Made by a program: the position numbers and the translations under genes. DNA of 64,000 nt from Lewinellaceae bacterium (lineage in GTDB: Bacteria; Bacteroidota; Bacteroidia; Chitinophagales; Saprospiraceae), in contig JACJYC010000004.1 of NCBI GenBank assembly GCA_020636325.1, positions 248,001-312,000 of the forward strand. Reading direction: 5' to 3'. Positions 24,781 to 32,874 of this stretch are shown piece after piece (position 1 is the first letter of the stretch; each line of letters begins with the position of its first letter). The notes beneath the pieces were generated by a model. That model was not told where the DNA came from. It searched no databases and saw only the letters and a program-made list of their open reading frames with translations.

Positions 24781-27372
24781 ATGAAAGCAACCTCGAAAAT
24801 CTCCATCCTGACTTTAAGCCTGTTTTCACTGCTTTATTGTTCCCGGATTGAACGGGAAACGATGCCCGTACCGACCGACGGCACCATGGTGAAAATGGGA
24901 GAGGAAGAAGAAGGCGAAGAAATCGGCAAACGGGATGCCTGGCTGGAATTGATCCACAGCGCCGGGCCGGGCGTCAACTGGCGCCAGATTGAATACGATA
25001 ACCGGCTGGCCAAAGTGAGGGCCCGCCTGGATGGAAGCCGCGGGGATTGTACCGGAGGCTCAGAGGTTTTTGCGGAAGGGGCCTTCAGCGGTCAATGGCT
25101 GGAGCGCGGATCCATCAACAACGCAGGCAGCGTATTCGATACGGAATACGATCCCGACGCGGATATGATCTGGCTGGTGTCAGCCGGAGGGACGATCTGG
25201 AACAGCGACGCTTTCGGGTCCACCTGGCAGGTGGTCAATCAGGATTACCAGTTCAGCCCGGGTGTCCTGAAATTCGTCCCGCATGACGGCGCCAGGCGCT
25301 TGCTGGCCCTCGCCGACCGGATACCCCACTACTCGGATGATGACGGACAAACCTGGACGGCAGCTACCGGTATCCAGCATACCGACGGTTGGGGAAACGT
25401 CTATTCTCCGGTCGTCCTCACCGGCGATGATCACGACTGGTATCTGTTTGCCAAACCTTCCTATTGGGAACAGGTCAAGCTCTACAAATCAGCCGATCTG
25501 GGGGAGAACTTCCAACCCATCAAAACCATGTATTCGCATGAATTTGAACGGTTTGCCCTTTGTCAGCCGCACCATTCCCAAAAACTTTATCTCGCGGAAA
25601 AAGACGATGACAACAAGGCGAAGTTCTACCGGATGGACCTTGCAGCCGATACCCTGATCCCGCTGCCGACTGCTTCGGACCTATACTTCAACGAAGCCCG
25701 GACCAATCTCATAGGCTGGCAGGATCCGGACAACGGCGACCTGAGGCTGTTGTGCTATGTCCGGGACGGCGACGTGAATACCGTTTACCGCAGTGATGAC
25801 GAAGGGCTGCATTGGAATGAACTGGGCGATCTGCCGGAGGGCCCCTGGGAGGTCGGCGTATTTATTTCGCCGTCCAACCCCGATTTGATGCTGATGGGAG
25901 CCGTCGACTGCTTCCGAAGCCTGGACGGCGGCCTCAATTGGCAGCGGGTGAACAACTGGTGGGAATATTACGACAACATCAACGGAAAGCTGCATGCGGA
26001 TATGATGCATTTTTCAGAGTTTCAAACGCCCAACGGAACCGCCTTTCAATTGATCAGCAATCACGGGGGATTGAACATTTCCTACGATGGCATGAATTCG
26101 GTGAACAACCTGGGCCAGGAAGGGCTCAATGTAAGCCAGTATTATACGGTCCGGACCGACCCCACCAATCCGGATTTTGTCTATGCGGGCTCCCAGGACC
26201 AGGGGTTTCAGCGATCTGCCGGATTTGAAACCGGGCAGCCCGGAAGCGAATGGTTCGAGCAGGTTATTTCCGGCGATTATGCGCACATCGTTTTCTCCAA
26301 CGGCGGCGCTTCGCTGTGGACCGTATACCCCGGCGGTTGGGTATCCCATTACGCCGACCCGCAAAACCAGTACCTGACCGGGTCGTACGACCTGGAGTCG
26401 GAAAACGAATCGGTTTGGCTGCCGCCGCTCATGCCCAGCCCGTTTTCGGGAGAGAATGCGGTTTACATGGCCGGCGGCAATATCGAAGGAGGCCCCGGTT
26501 CGTACCTCATCCGCCTGGAAGCTCAGGGGGACCAGGTGATCCCCTCCCAGATCGATTATGATTTCAAAGCAGAATCCGGCGGAGAAGTTTCAGCCCTGGC
26601 GACCGCTCCCGGCGATTCATCCCGCTGGTACGTCGCGACTACCAACGGGCGGTTTTTCTACTCCAAGGATGCAGGCGAATCCTGGGAACAAACCCTGAAT
26701 TTCATCCCTGAAGGCCATTATTTATACGGCCAGGCGATCTATGTCTCCAAAAAGAATCCCAACGTCGTTTATTTCGGCGGCAGCGGATACTCCAATTCTC
26801 CGGTTTACCGCTCGTTGAACGGCGGCAAGAATTTCCTGCCGGTCTCCTTCGGCCTGCCCGCCACTACGGTTTTTGAACTGGCGGCCAACGAGGATGAAAG
26901 CATGATCTTTGCGGCTACGGAAGCCGGTCCCTATGTTTACGTATTGGCCAAAAACCATTGGTACGACCTCAGCGGTTCCTGCGCGCCGACCCAGACTTAT
27001 TGGTCTGTGGAATACCTGGAGGCTTCCCGGACCGTCCGTTTCGGCACCTATGGCCGCGGCATCTGGGATTTCCAGTTTGACCCGGATGTAGCAACCAACG
27101 ACAAGCCTGAGCTGGCGCCGGTCGGCCTCAACGTATCTCCCAATCCGACTTCCGGCGCCTTCCGGCTCGAGGTCAACAGGGTAGGGGAGCGGCCCTTGCC
27201 GGCCATGCTTTATGACGCCGGCGGAAAATTGGTGAAAAAATGGTCCTTCCAGGCCGTGCCCGGCGCACCGTTCGCCAAAGATCTCGACATCGCAGAGCTG
27301 CCTTCCGGCATCTATTATATCACGGTTGAAAACGACGGCCGTAAGGAATCCGCCAAGTTGATCAAACAGTAA
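24781..27372 (+). CDS. VPS10/BNR-repeat surface protein with T9SS sorting domain
   Basis: This 863-residue protein has Asp-box motifs through the body (YSDDDGQTW about 180, RSDDEGLHW about 340, RSLDGGLNW about 380, YSKDAGESW about 625, RSLNGGKNF about 680), giving a propeller like the other two in this window. The last 80 residues form a type A T9SS sorting domain: LNVSPNPTSGAFRLEV, then DAGGKLVKKW, PSGIYYITVEN and final KLIKQ. The N-terminus (ISILTLSLFSLLYCSRIER) ends in LLYC, which fits a lipobox as well as a plain signal peptide. A lipobox combined with a T9SS tail would be unusual. The substrate or partner is unknown. A heptamer array follows the stop. Confidence 0.85.
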   Translation: MKATSKISILTLSLFSLLYCSRIERETMPVPTDGTMVKMGEEEEGEEIGKRDAWLELIHSAGPGVNWRQIEYDNRLAKVRARLDGSRGDCTGGSEVFAEGAFSGQWLERGSINNAGSVFDTEYDPDADMIWLVSAGGTIWNSDAFGSTWQVVNQDYQFSPGVLKFVPHDGARRLLALADRIPHYSDDDGQTWTAATGIQHTDGWGNVYSPVVLTGDDHDWYLFAKPSYWEQVKLYKSADLGENFQPIKTMYSHEFERFALCQPHHSQKLYLAEKDDDNKAKFYRMDLAADTLIPLPTASDLYFNEARTNLIGWQDPDNGDLRLLCYVRDGDVNTVYRSDDEGLHWNELGDLPEGPWEVGVFISPSNPDLMLMGAVDCFRSLDGGLNWQRVNNWWEYYDNINGKLHADMMHFSEFQTPNGTAFQLISNHGGLNISYDGMNSVNNLGQEGLNVSQYYTVRTDPTNPDFVYAGSQDQGFQRSAGFETGQPGSEWFEQVISGDYAHIVFSNGGASLWTVYPGGWVSHYADPQNQYLTGSYDLESENESVWLPPLMPSPFSGENAVYMAGGNIEGGPGSYLIRLEAQGDQVIPSQIDYDFKAESGGEVSALATAPGDSSRWYVATTNGRFFYSKDAGESWEQTLNFIPEGHYLYGQAIYVSKKNPNVVYFGGSGYSNSPVYRSLNGGKNFLPVSFGLPATTVFELAANEDESMIFAATEAGPYVYVLAKNHWYDLSGSCAPTQTYWSVEYLEASRTVRFGTYGRGIWDFQFDPDVATNDKPELAPVGLNVSPNPTSGAFRLEVNRVGERPLPAMLYDAGGKLVKKWSFQAVPGAPFAKDLDIAELPSGIYYITVENDGRKESAKLIKQ

Positions 27373-27384
27373 CCGCATATGCTG

Positions 27385-27459
27385 GTTGTCAGTTGTCAGT
27401 TGTCAGTCGTAAGTCGTAAGTCGTAAGTCGTAAGTCATAAGTCGTAAGTCACCAGTATC
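27385..27459 (+). repeat. GTTGTCA / GTCGTAA heptamer array
   Basis: Just after the BNR gene stop, 7-bp units run in phase: GTTGTCA three times, GTCGTAA several times, then GTCATAA, GTCGTAA and GTCACCA. This is the first part of repeat region B, which fills 27373-27993. Confidence 0.85.
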
Positions 27460-27488
27460 CTGTAGCGCTCGGTTTGAATATCGGGTTC

Positions 27489-27627
27489 CCGGCCTGCAGG
27501 GCCGGAATGTGATTGCTCCAAACCGGCAACATCCGTATCGGTCGATTCCGAACCGGCCCTATTAAATATGGATAGAATGGATTTCAACCGGCGTCGCAGA
27601 TCTTCATATTCCGGCCCTACAGGACGG
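27489..27627. repeat. imperfect 23-bp inverted repeat spanning about 140 bases
   Basis: The arms 27489-27511 and 27605-27627 are inverted copies matching at 20 of 23 positions; the shared core is AGGGCCGGAAT. A second inverted pair (CCGGCAACA near 27523, TGTTGCCGG near 27636) extends the structure. No open frame fits. It could be a small non-autonomous element or a structured RNA; neither is proven. Confidence 0.6.
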
Positions 27628-27695
27628 TGGCTTACGTGTTGCCGGCGTGCTTCAGGTATTGTGATCCTAACGGACCGCTGTACTGGGCAGCTCAT

Positions 27696-27947
27696 CCAGT
27701 CTCCAGCCTCCAGTATCCAGTATCCAGTCTCCAGTATCCAGTATCCAGTCACCAGTATCCAGTCACCAGTATCCAGTCACCAGCATCCAGCATCCAGCAT
27801 CTAGTATCCAGCATCTAGTATCCAGCATCTAGTATCCAGCCACCAGCATCTAACATCCAGCCTCCAGTCACCAGCATCCAGCATCCAGCATCTAGTATCC
27901 AGCCTCCTGCATCTAACATCCAGCATCCAGTCACCAGCCTCCAGCAT
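27696..27947 (-). repeat. composite repeat B: 36 CCAGTAT/CCAGCAT-type heptamers
   Basis: Thirty-six 7-bp units fill exactly 252 bases (CCAGTCT, CCAGTAT, CCAGTCA, CCAGCAT, CTAGTAT and variants). Read on the minus strand they are the GATGCTG/GATACTG units of arrays A and C. The hairpin at 27951-27966 abuts the array on the same side as in A and C, so the whole element is present in inverse orientation. It lies between the convergent BNR and pgeF-like genes. Confidence 0.92.
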
Positions 27948-27950
27948 CCA

Positions 27951-27966
27951 CCACGCCTCGGCGTGG
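27951..27966. repeat. hairpin of composite repeat B, CCACGCCTCGGCGTGG
   Basis: Two 7-bp arms, CCACGCC and GGCGTGG, flank TC. This is the conserved hairpin also seen at 52177-52192 (inner bases CC) and, with changed inner bases, at 13101-13116. Confidence 0.9.
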
Positions 27967-27993
27967 CAGTCTCCACCCCCCCTCAGCCTGGCC

Positions 27994-28749
27994 TCACCCC
28001 CTCATCCCGATCACGCCCAACATCCGGCCGGTCAACCCCCGGTCTCGTCTGTGAGAAAAACAATCGGGCTGATCGAAGGTGCAATACGGGGAGATTTCAA
28101 GGTTTCGGGGCAACACACCGGCTTCCATGAGCTGGTCGCGAAGGGCGGCTTTATTGTCCACATGGTATTTGCCCGTTCTTTCATTCCACTTGCGCTGCTG
28201 GTCCGTAAATTGGGCGGCTACTTCGTCGCCGACTTCAAAACAACAGACGTCGATGCAGGTTCCGATATAAACCAGGCAATCTTCAGGCCGGGTCCGGAAG
28301 ACCTCCCCCATTTTACCGAGGGTTTTCGCGGCAATCCCCGCAACAGTTCCCCGCCACCCGGCGTGAGCCGCCCCGATTGCGCCGCGGACGGGATCAAGGA
28401 GGAGGACCGGGGCGCAATCGGCTACCGTGATGGTCAGCAAAATCCCGGCGCGGTCGGTGATCAGGGCGTCGTATCCTTCAGATTGGCCGGGCGCTTCTAC
28501 GACCTTTATCCGATCGCCATGCACCTGATGCGCGCCTGCGGCCCGGTCTTCCGAAAAACCGAGCGCCTGAAAAAAGTCGCTTCGGTTTCGCTTGACCGCT
28601 TCCGGATCATCGGCTGTGTACAATCCCAAATTGAGGGTGTCGTAAGGCGGCCGGCTGAATCCGCCGATCCGCGTACTTTCGGCAGCTGATACCCCGGCGC
28701 ATCGGGTAAATATCGCCGGGGTGCGGAAGGATGCTGTTATTGACGGCAT
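27994..28749 (-). CDS. pgeF: PgeF/YfiH-family (multicopper-polyphenol-oxidase-like) protein
   Basis: This 251-residue protein starts at MPSITASFRTP. A longer frame to 29043 overlaps the neighbouring lipoprotein gene and is low-complexity, so it is rejected. Family residues are clear: GAHQVHGDRI, then VADCAPVLL and AHAGWRG, giving the His-Cys-His zinc site of the YfiH/Laccase-domain family. Members act in purine-nucleoside handling or as the peptidoglycan-editing factor PgeF, and the activity here cannot be decided from sequence. TACCTTTA at 28770-28777 on the minus strand is one mismatch from the -7 consensus and lies 21 bases before the ATG. Confidence 0.88.
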   Translation of the reverse strand: MPSITASFRTPAIFTRCAGVSAAESTRIGGFSRPPYDTLNLGLYTADDPEAVKRNRSDFFQALGFSEDRAAGAHQVHGDRIKVVEAPGQSEGYDALITDRAGILLTITVADCAPVLLLDPVRGAIGAAHAGWRGTVAGIAAKTLGKMGEVFRTRPEDCLVYIGTCIDVCCFEVGDEVAAQFTDQQRKWNERTGKYHVDNKAALRDQLMEAGVLPRNLEISPYCTFDQPDCFSHRRDRGLTGRMLGVIGMRG

Positions 28750-28769
28750 TTGGGCTTGAATTAGTCGGG

Positions 28770-28777
28770 TAAAGGTA
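28770..28777 (-). promoter_or_regulatory. near-consensus -7 element, TACCTTTA, for pgeF
   Basis: This differs from TAnnTTTG only at the last base and lies 20 bases upstream of the ATG at 28749. The position agrees with the chosen start. Confidence 0.4.
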
Positions 28778-28819
28778 GAAAAAGCGCCTGGAAGCCCAAA
28801 AACCGGTGATTTGGCGGGG

Positions 28820-29494
28820 TTATTCCCTGTACGGAAAACGCCGGGCAAGGGATCCGGTGATCTGCCGGACGACCTCGCTGTGCGACCGGTTCCAGTCGGT
28901 GGGGCATTCCCGCTCGGTTGCCCAGATCGAAACGCCGGTCTGGCCGTCGAGGATGGAACAGGAAACGAAAACATCGCTGGTCTTGATGCCGGGGAACAAG
29001 CCGAAGAAGCCGTCGGATACAACGGAGGCAAACGTGAATGCAAGGCTCAAACCGAAGGACTCCAGATCAGTGAGGTATTGGGCTTTGGTCACGGAGGTGT
29101 ACACAACGGCGTCTACCCCCAGTATCCTGGCCAGTTCGGTCGGGGCCATGCCCCAGGATTCCCGGATCCCGATACCCGCTTTTTCGAGGGCCGCATTGGT
29201 TTCGGATACGTGCTGGATCTTGATCCGGATGGGGTTTTCGTACTTGTGGGTACGACGGCTGACCTGGTTGTGGAGTTCCATCTGGAAAGCCCGGCTTTCA
29301 TTTTCTTCGATTTCGTCCAGCATTTCATCCGTGACGCCCCTGGGGATCCGGCCGGTGGTGATGGTCTGGACGGGCAGGAAGGCGATGACTTTGTGCTGGT
29401 CGGCAAAATCGTAGTAGCCGGAGGTTTTGTAATACTCCCGGCTGCAACCGGCCAGGAACAGGAGACCGAACGTCAAAATAATCAGGTTTTTCAT
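28820..29494 (-). CDS. putative lipoprotein of unknown function
   Basis: This 224-residue protein starts at MKNLIILTFG with lipobox LAGC (Cys about 17). The mature part begins SREYYKTSGYYDF and includes VIAFLPVQTITTGRIP and a mixed alpha/beta region (ILGVDAVVYTSVTKAQYL), reminiscent of lipoproteins with a TolB- or GNA1162-like N-terminal fold, but no family can be named. The C-terminal part (VSIWATERECPTDWNRSHSE) suggests a soluble periplasmic domain. It is followed by pgeF-like 70 bases downstream on the same strand. A longer start at 29572 would add residues before the signal peptide and is rejected. Confidence 0.75.
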   Translation of the reverse strand: MKNLIILTFGLLFLAGCSREYYKTSGYYDFADQHKVIAFLPVQTITTGRIPRGVTDEMLDEIEENESRAFQMELHNQVSRRTHKYENPIRIKIQHVSETNAALEKAGIGIRESWGMAPTELARILGVDAVVYTSVTKAQYLTDLESFGLSLAFTFASVVSDGFFGLFPGIKTSDVFVSCSILDGQTGVSIWATERECPTDWNRSHSEVVRQITGSLARRFPYRE

Positions 29495-29656
29495 GGTGAT
29501 TTCAGTTAAATGAACAAGATTTGGTTGTTTAGGGTGCAGAACTGTTCCGGCAAATACAGGCCCGGAAAACAAATTCTACACCTATATTTATGCCCGCAAT
29601 CCTGCTGCCCGGAATCGCAGCCGGGTTTTTAAAGGTTTTTTAACAATTCAAGCGCT

Positions 29657-30403
29657 TTGGATCCGAACGCACAGGAATGGCATTGGCTCATCAATTCGCC
29701 GGAGGTGTTGTTGAAGCACTACCAGCCGGTGATTGTTGCTGCCGTCAACCGGTTTGTTGCCCGCGGATTCTTCGGGCCGGAGGAAAGGGACGAGCTGGTG
29801 CAGGAGGTCAACCTGCAACTGCTGGAAAAGAAACTGGGCAGAATGAAGGAGCAGTATTCCGGAGCGGTCCGCTTGAAGACCTATTTTGCAAAGGTGGTCC
29901 AGAATGCCGTACTGGAGATGATCCGGTCCCGGAGGCGGCAACCCGATTTTCTGGACGAAGAAGCGCTGACCCACCGGCAGGCTGAACAGCTCCATGCCGA
30001 TGAAAAACTGATCATCCGCGACGAATTGCTGCGATTGGAAGCTGCCCTTAAAAACTGGCCCAACCGCTACCGGACGCTATTGACCTTCAAGATCTGGACC
30101 CGGAGCCTGCTGCAACGTTCGGATGTACAGTTCTATATCGGGCCTGCGACCGAAGCCGCGATCGAAAAGCTGCTCCGTACCTGTTCGAGTCCCTATGATA
30201 ACCTGAATGAAGGAACCGTTTTCAATGAATTGGTAGAGTTATTCAATGCATTGGAAAACAAGGATACGGACGGGGACTCCCTCCGGCGCTGGAACAACCA
30301 GCAGGCAGACCGGCTGATCGAAATCCTCAACGGGGATCCGCCGGTTTCGCGGCATACCCGCGAATCGCTCCGCATATTATTAAGGATGCATTTTGACCAA
30401 TGA
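29657..30403 (+). CDS. sigma-70-region-2-like protein
   Basis: This protein of about 248 residues has, at 35-100, the pattern of sigma factor region 2: ERDELVQEVNLQLLEKKL, then TYFAKVVQNAVLEMIRSRRR, as in ECF sigma factors. No normal region 4 follows; the C-terminal half (about 120-248) is helical and unrecognised. It may be a divergent sigma factor or a regulator that kept only the core-binding part. No in-frame ATG precedes the domain, so TTG 29657 is taken as start; this is uncertain. Its stop overlaps the pnuC start by four bases (ATGA). TATATTTA near 29582 is one mismatch from the -7 consensus. Confidence 0.6.
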   Translation: MDPNAQEWHWLINSPEVLLKHYQPVIVAAVNRFVARGFFGPEERDELVQEVNLQLLEKKLGRMKEQYSGAVRLKTYFAKVVQNAVLEMIRSRRRQPDFLDEEALTHRQAEQLHADEKLIIRDELLRLEAALKNWPNRYRTLLTFKIWTRSLLQRSDVQFYIGPATEAAIEKLLRTCSSPYDNLNEGTVFNELVELFNALENKDTDGDSLRRWNNQQADRLIEILNGDPPVSRHTRESLRILLRMHFDQ

Positions 30404-31008
30404 TCGATCAGGTAATATCCCAGGCAAGTCAGTTCCATCCGGTCGAATGGATCGCCACCGTAACGGCTATCCTGTATCTGGTTTATGCCGTTCGCGAAAA
30501 ACCCGTATGCTGGATCTGGGGAATGATCAGCTGTTCATTCTGGGCTTACGCTTCCTTTGCCTATTACAACCTCTACCTGGACGCGATCCTGCAATTGTTC
30601 TATGTGGCCATGGCGGTTGTGGGGCTGTACCAGTGGCGCCGGGACCGGGGCAAGGAAGCCCGGGCAGTCAGGCCGACCACATCCATGTCCTGGAGCGAAC
30701 ACGGCCTTGCGCTGGCGATCGGATTGCCCCTTACCATTGTCTTCGGTTATTTTTTTGATGAATACACCCCCGCTGCCGCCACCTATGCCGATGCCCTGAC
30801 GACGGTCTTCTCTGTCCTGGCAACCGTCATGCTGGTGCGCAAACAACTCGAAAACTGGATCTACTGGGTGATCACGGATGCCATTTACATTTACCTATAC
30901 GCCTGGCGGGGCGCATGGCTTTTTACCTTGCTGATGGTGGTCTACACCGTTCTGGCGGCGGTCGGGTACTTTTCGTGGCGAAAGCAAATGAAATCCGAAT
31001 CTATTTAG
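30400..31008 (+). CDS. pnuC: PnuC-family vitamin/nicotinamide riboside transporter
   Basis: This 202-residue membrane protein has about seven hydrophobic segments. PnuC signatures are present: QLFYVAMAVVGLYQWRR near residue 65 and ENWIYWVITDAIYIYLYA near 150, the aromatic-rich substrate-binding helices. PnuC proteins move nicotinamide riboside by facilitated diffusion; close relatives move thiamine. No thiamine riboswitch is seen upstream, so nicotinamide riboside is slightly favoured. It is translationally coupled to the sigma-like gene through a four-base overlap. Confidence 0.9.
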   Translation: MIDQVISQASQFHPVEWIATVTAILYLVYAVREKPVCWIWGMISCSFWAYASFAYYNLYLDAILQLFYVAMAVVGLYQWRRDRGKEARAVRPTTSMSWSEHGLALAIGLPLTIVFGYFFDEYTPAAATYADALTTVFSVLATVMLVRKQLENWIYWVITDAIYIYLYAWRGAWLFTLLMVVYTVLAAVGYFSWRKQMKSESI

Positions 31009-31076
31009 ATTCAGTCTAAATAATGAATTCCAAATAACTTTACGATACACTCTTTTTTTTTCAATTGGAAGGTTTC

Positions 31077-31084
31077 TATATTTG
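31077..31084 (+). promoter_or_regulatory. -7 element, TATATTTG, for the nqr operon
   Basis: This exact TAnnTTTG match lies 118 bases before the nqrA ATG, implying a leader of about 110 bases. No known riboswitch motif is visible in that leader. Confidence 0.6.
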
Positions 31085-31202
31085 CAGCGCTTTTTCGGAC
31101 CATTCTGAAAACAGCTTAAAACCTTTGAAATACAAACGTTACGCATGCGCATGCCGCCGGGTCTGCGTTGTGTGATCGGAAAGCAAAACAGTCATTGCTG
31201 TA

Positions 31203-32837
31203 ATGAAAAACAAAGCGAACAGCTTGTGGCTTTTAGCCATGATTTTTCTGCCCACCGGCGCTGTAATGGGTCAATCCGGGAGTAGCGGAAGCAATATCCT
31301 GATTTATTCCCTGATTGCGGTTGCTGTCCTCATCTTCTTTTATCTGCTGGTTCAGGTTGCTGATAATTTGCTGGCCATCGAGGCCCGCCAGTCCGGCTCC
31401 CAACGCAAGGGCGTCAATTATGGGATTTTCCCGCGGATTTCAGAGATCTTCGCGCCCAAATTACCCGATTTTGTTGAGGACTCACCGGTAACGGTGCTGA
31501 AGCGCGGCCACAACATTCTCCTTCAGGGAGAAGCAGCTGCCAGAATCGATGAATCCGTCGAAGCTCAGACCTTTGCCGTTCAGCCTTTTAATTTCAAAGG
31601 CATAGCACCCATTCCCAAAATGCTGGTGGAAGTAGGCGCAGAGGTGAAAGCCGGCGATCCCTTGTTCTTTGACAAGGCCAATCCGGAAATCCACTATGTA
31701 GCGCCTGTGAGCGGAGAAGTTATCGCCATCAACCGCGGCGCGAAAAGAGCGATTTCGGAGGTGGTCATCCTGGCCGACAAAACCCAGAAATACCGCTCGC
31801 TGAATGCTCCGGATCCGGCATCAGCCTCCAGGGAGGACCTGGTGAAATTCCTGATGGACAGCGGCGCGTGGCCCCTGATTAAACAGCGGCCGTTCAATCT
31901 GATCGCCGACCCGGCCGAAACGCCCCGGGATATTTTCGTCTCCACATTCGATTCAGCCCCGTTGGCGCCTGATCAGAATTTTGTCGTTCAGGGGCGTGAA
32001 GCCGCCTTCCGCAAAGGGATCGACGTGTTGTCGAAGCTCACTTCCGGCAAGGTTTACCTCGGCCTCAATGCCAAGAGCGCTTCCGTGCCTTCCAAGGCAT
32101 TTACGGAATCCAATGCTGAGGTCAGGTGGTTCTACGGCAAACACCCGGCAGGCAATGTCGGCATCCAAATTCACCATATCCGCCCCATCGGCTCCAAAGA
32201 CAAGGTCTGGACGCTTGGGGTACAGGAAGTCATCACCCTGGGCGCCCTGTTCACCGAAAACCGCTTTAACGCTGAAAGAATCGTAGCCCTCACCGGCGCG
32301 GAGCTGAAGGATCCGGTTTATGTCCGGACCAACATCGGCGCCAACCTGGGAGAGCTGCTCAAGGACAACCTGAAGGCCGAGAATACCCGGATGATCACCG
32401 GTGACGTGCTTTCAGGCCGCAAATCCGGCCCCGAAGGTTTCCTTGATTTTTATGACGACCAGGTAACGGTTGTGGAAGAAGGCGATTACTACGAATTGTT
32501 CGGCTGGCTGCTGCCGATCGAACCCAGGCCGAGTATCTCCAACTCTTTCCCCAATTTCCTGTTTCCCAACCTTAAGTTCAAAGCCAATACCAATTCTCAT
32601 GGAGAAAGGCGGGCTTTTGTCGTCACCGGCCAATACGAAGAAGTATTGCCGATGGACGTATATCCGCAGGCCCTGATGAAATCGATCCTCAACGGCGAGT
32701 TCGAACGGATGGAAGGGCTGGGCATTTATGAGCTGGTCGAGGAAGATGTCGCGCTTTGCGAATTCGTCTGCACCTCCAAACAGCCCCTTCAGCAGATTCT
32801 TCGCCAGGGGCTTGAAATGATGCGGGAGCAGGGATAA
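31203..32837 (+). CDS. nqrA: Na+-translocating NADH:quinone reductase subunit A with membrane-anchor extension
   Basis: This 544-residue protein is about 95 residues longer than usual NqrA (near 450). The NqrA body begins around GHNILLQGEAAARI (about 100) and continues with VEVGAEVKAGDPLFFDK, VAPVSGEVIAI and the C-terminal EDVALCEFVCTSKQPLQ. The extra N-terminus has a signal-peptide-like segment (SLWLLAMIFLPTGAVMGQ), then a strong membrane helix at about 31-53 (IYSLIAVAVLIFFYLLVQV) followed by RQSGSQRKG, which is positive-inside. Normal NqrA is a peripheral cytoplasmic subunit; here it is probably tethered to the membrane. First gene of nqrABCDEF. Confidence 0.94.
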   Translation: MKNKANSLWLLAMIFLPTGAVMGQSGSSGSNILIYSLIAVAVLIFFYLLVQVADNLLAIEARQSGSQRKGVNYGIFPRISEIFAPKLPDFVEDSPVTVLKRGHNILLQGEAAARIDESVEAQTFAVQPFNFKGIAPIPKMLVEVGAEVKAGDPLFFDKANPEIHYVAPVSGEVIAINRGAKRAISEVVILADKTQKYRSLNAPDPASASREDLVKFLMDSGAWPLIKQRPFNLIADPAETPRDIFVSTFDSAPLAPDQNFVVQGREAAFRKGIDVLSKLTSGKVYLGLNAKSASVPSKAFTESNAEVRWFYGKHPAGNVGIQIHHIRPIGSKDKVWTLGVQEVITLGALFTENRFNAERIVALTGAELKDPVYVRTNIGANLGELLKDNLKAENTRMITGDVLSGRKSGPEGFLDFYDDQVTVVEEGDYYELFGWLLPIEPRPSISNSFPNFLFPNLKFKANTNSHGERRAFVVTGQYEEVLPMDVYPQALMKSILNGEFERMEGLGIYELVEEDVALCEFVCTSKQPLQQILRQGLEMMREQG

Positions 32838-32874
32838 GCTTTTTTGAACAACAACAGAACGTCGCAAATAGACC

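Noticed and set aside
27385..27966. CRISPR array
   Set aside because: Units are 7 bp and contiguous, with no spacers and no cas genes.
28750..29043. N-terminal extension of the pgeF-like gene
   Set aside because: It overlaps the neighbouring lipoprotein gene, is low-complexity, and lies before the promoter-like element at 28770.
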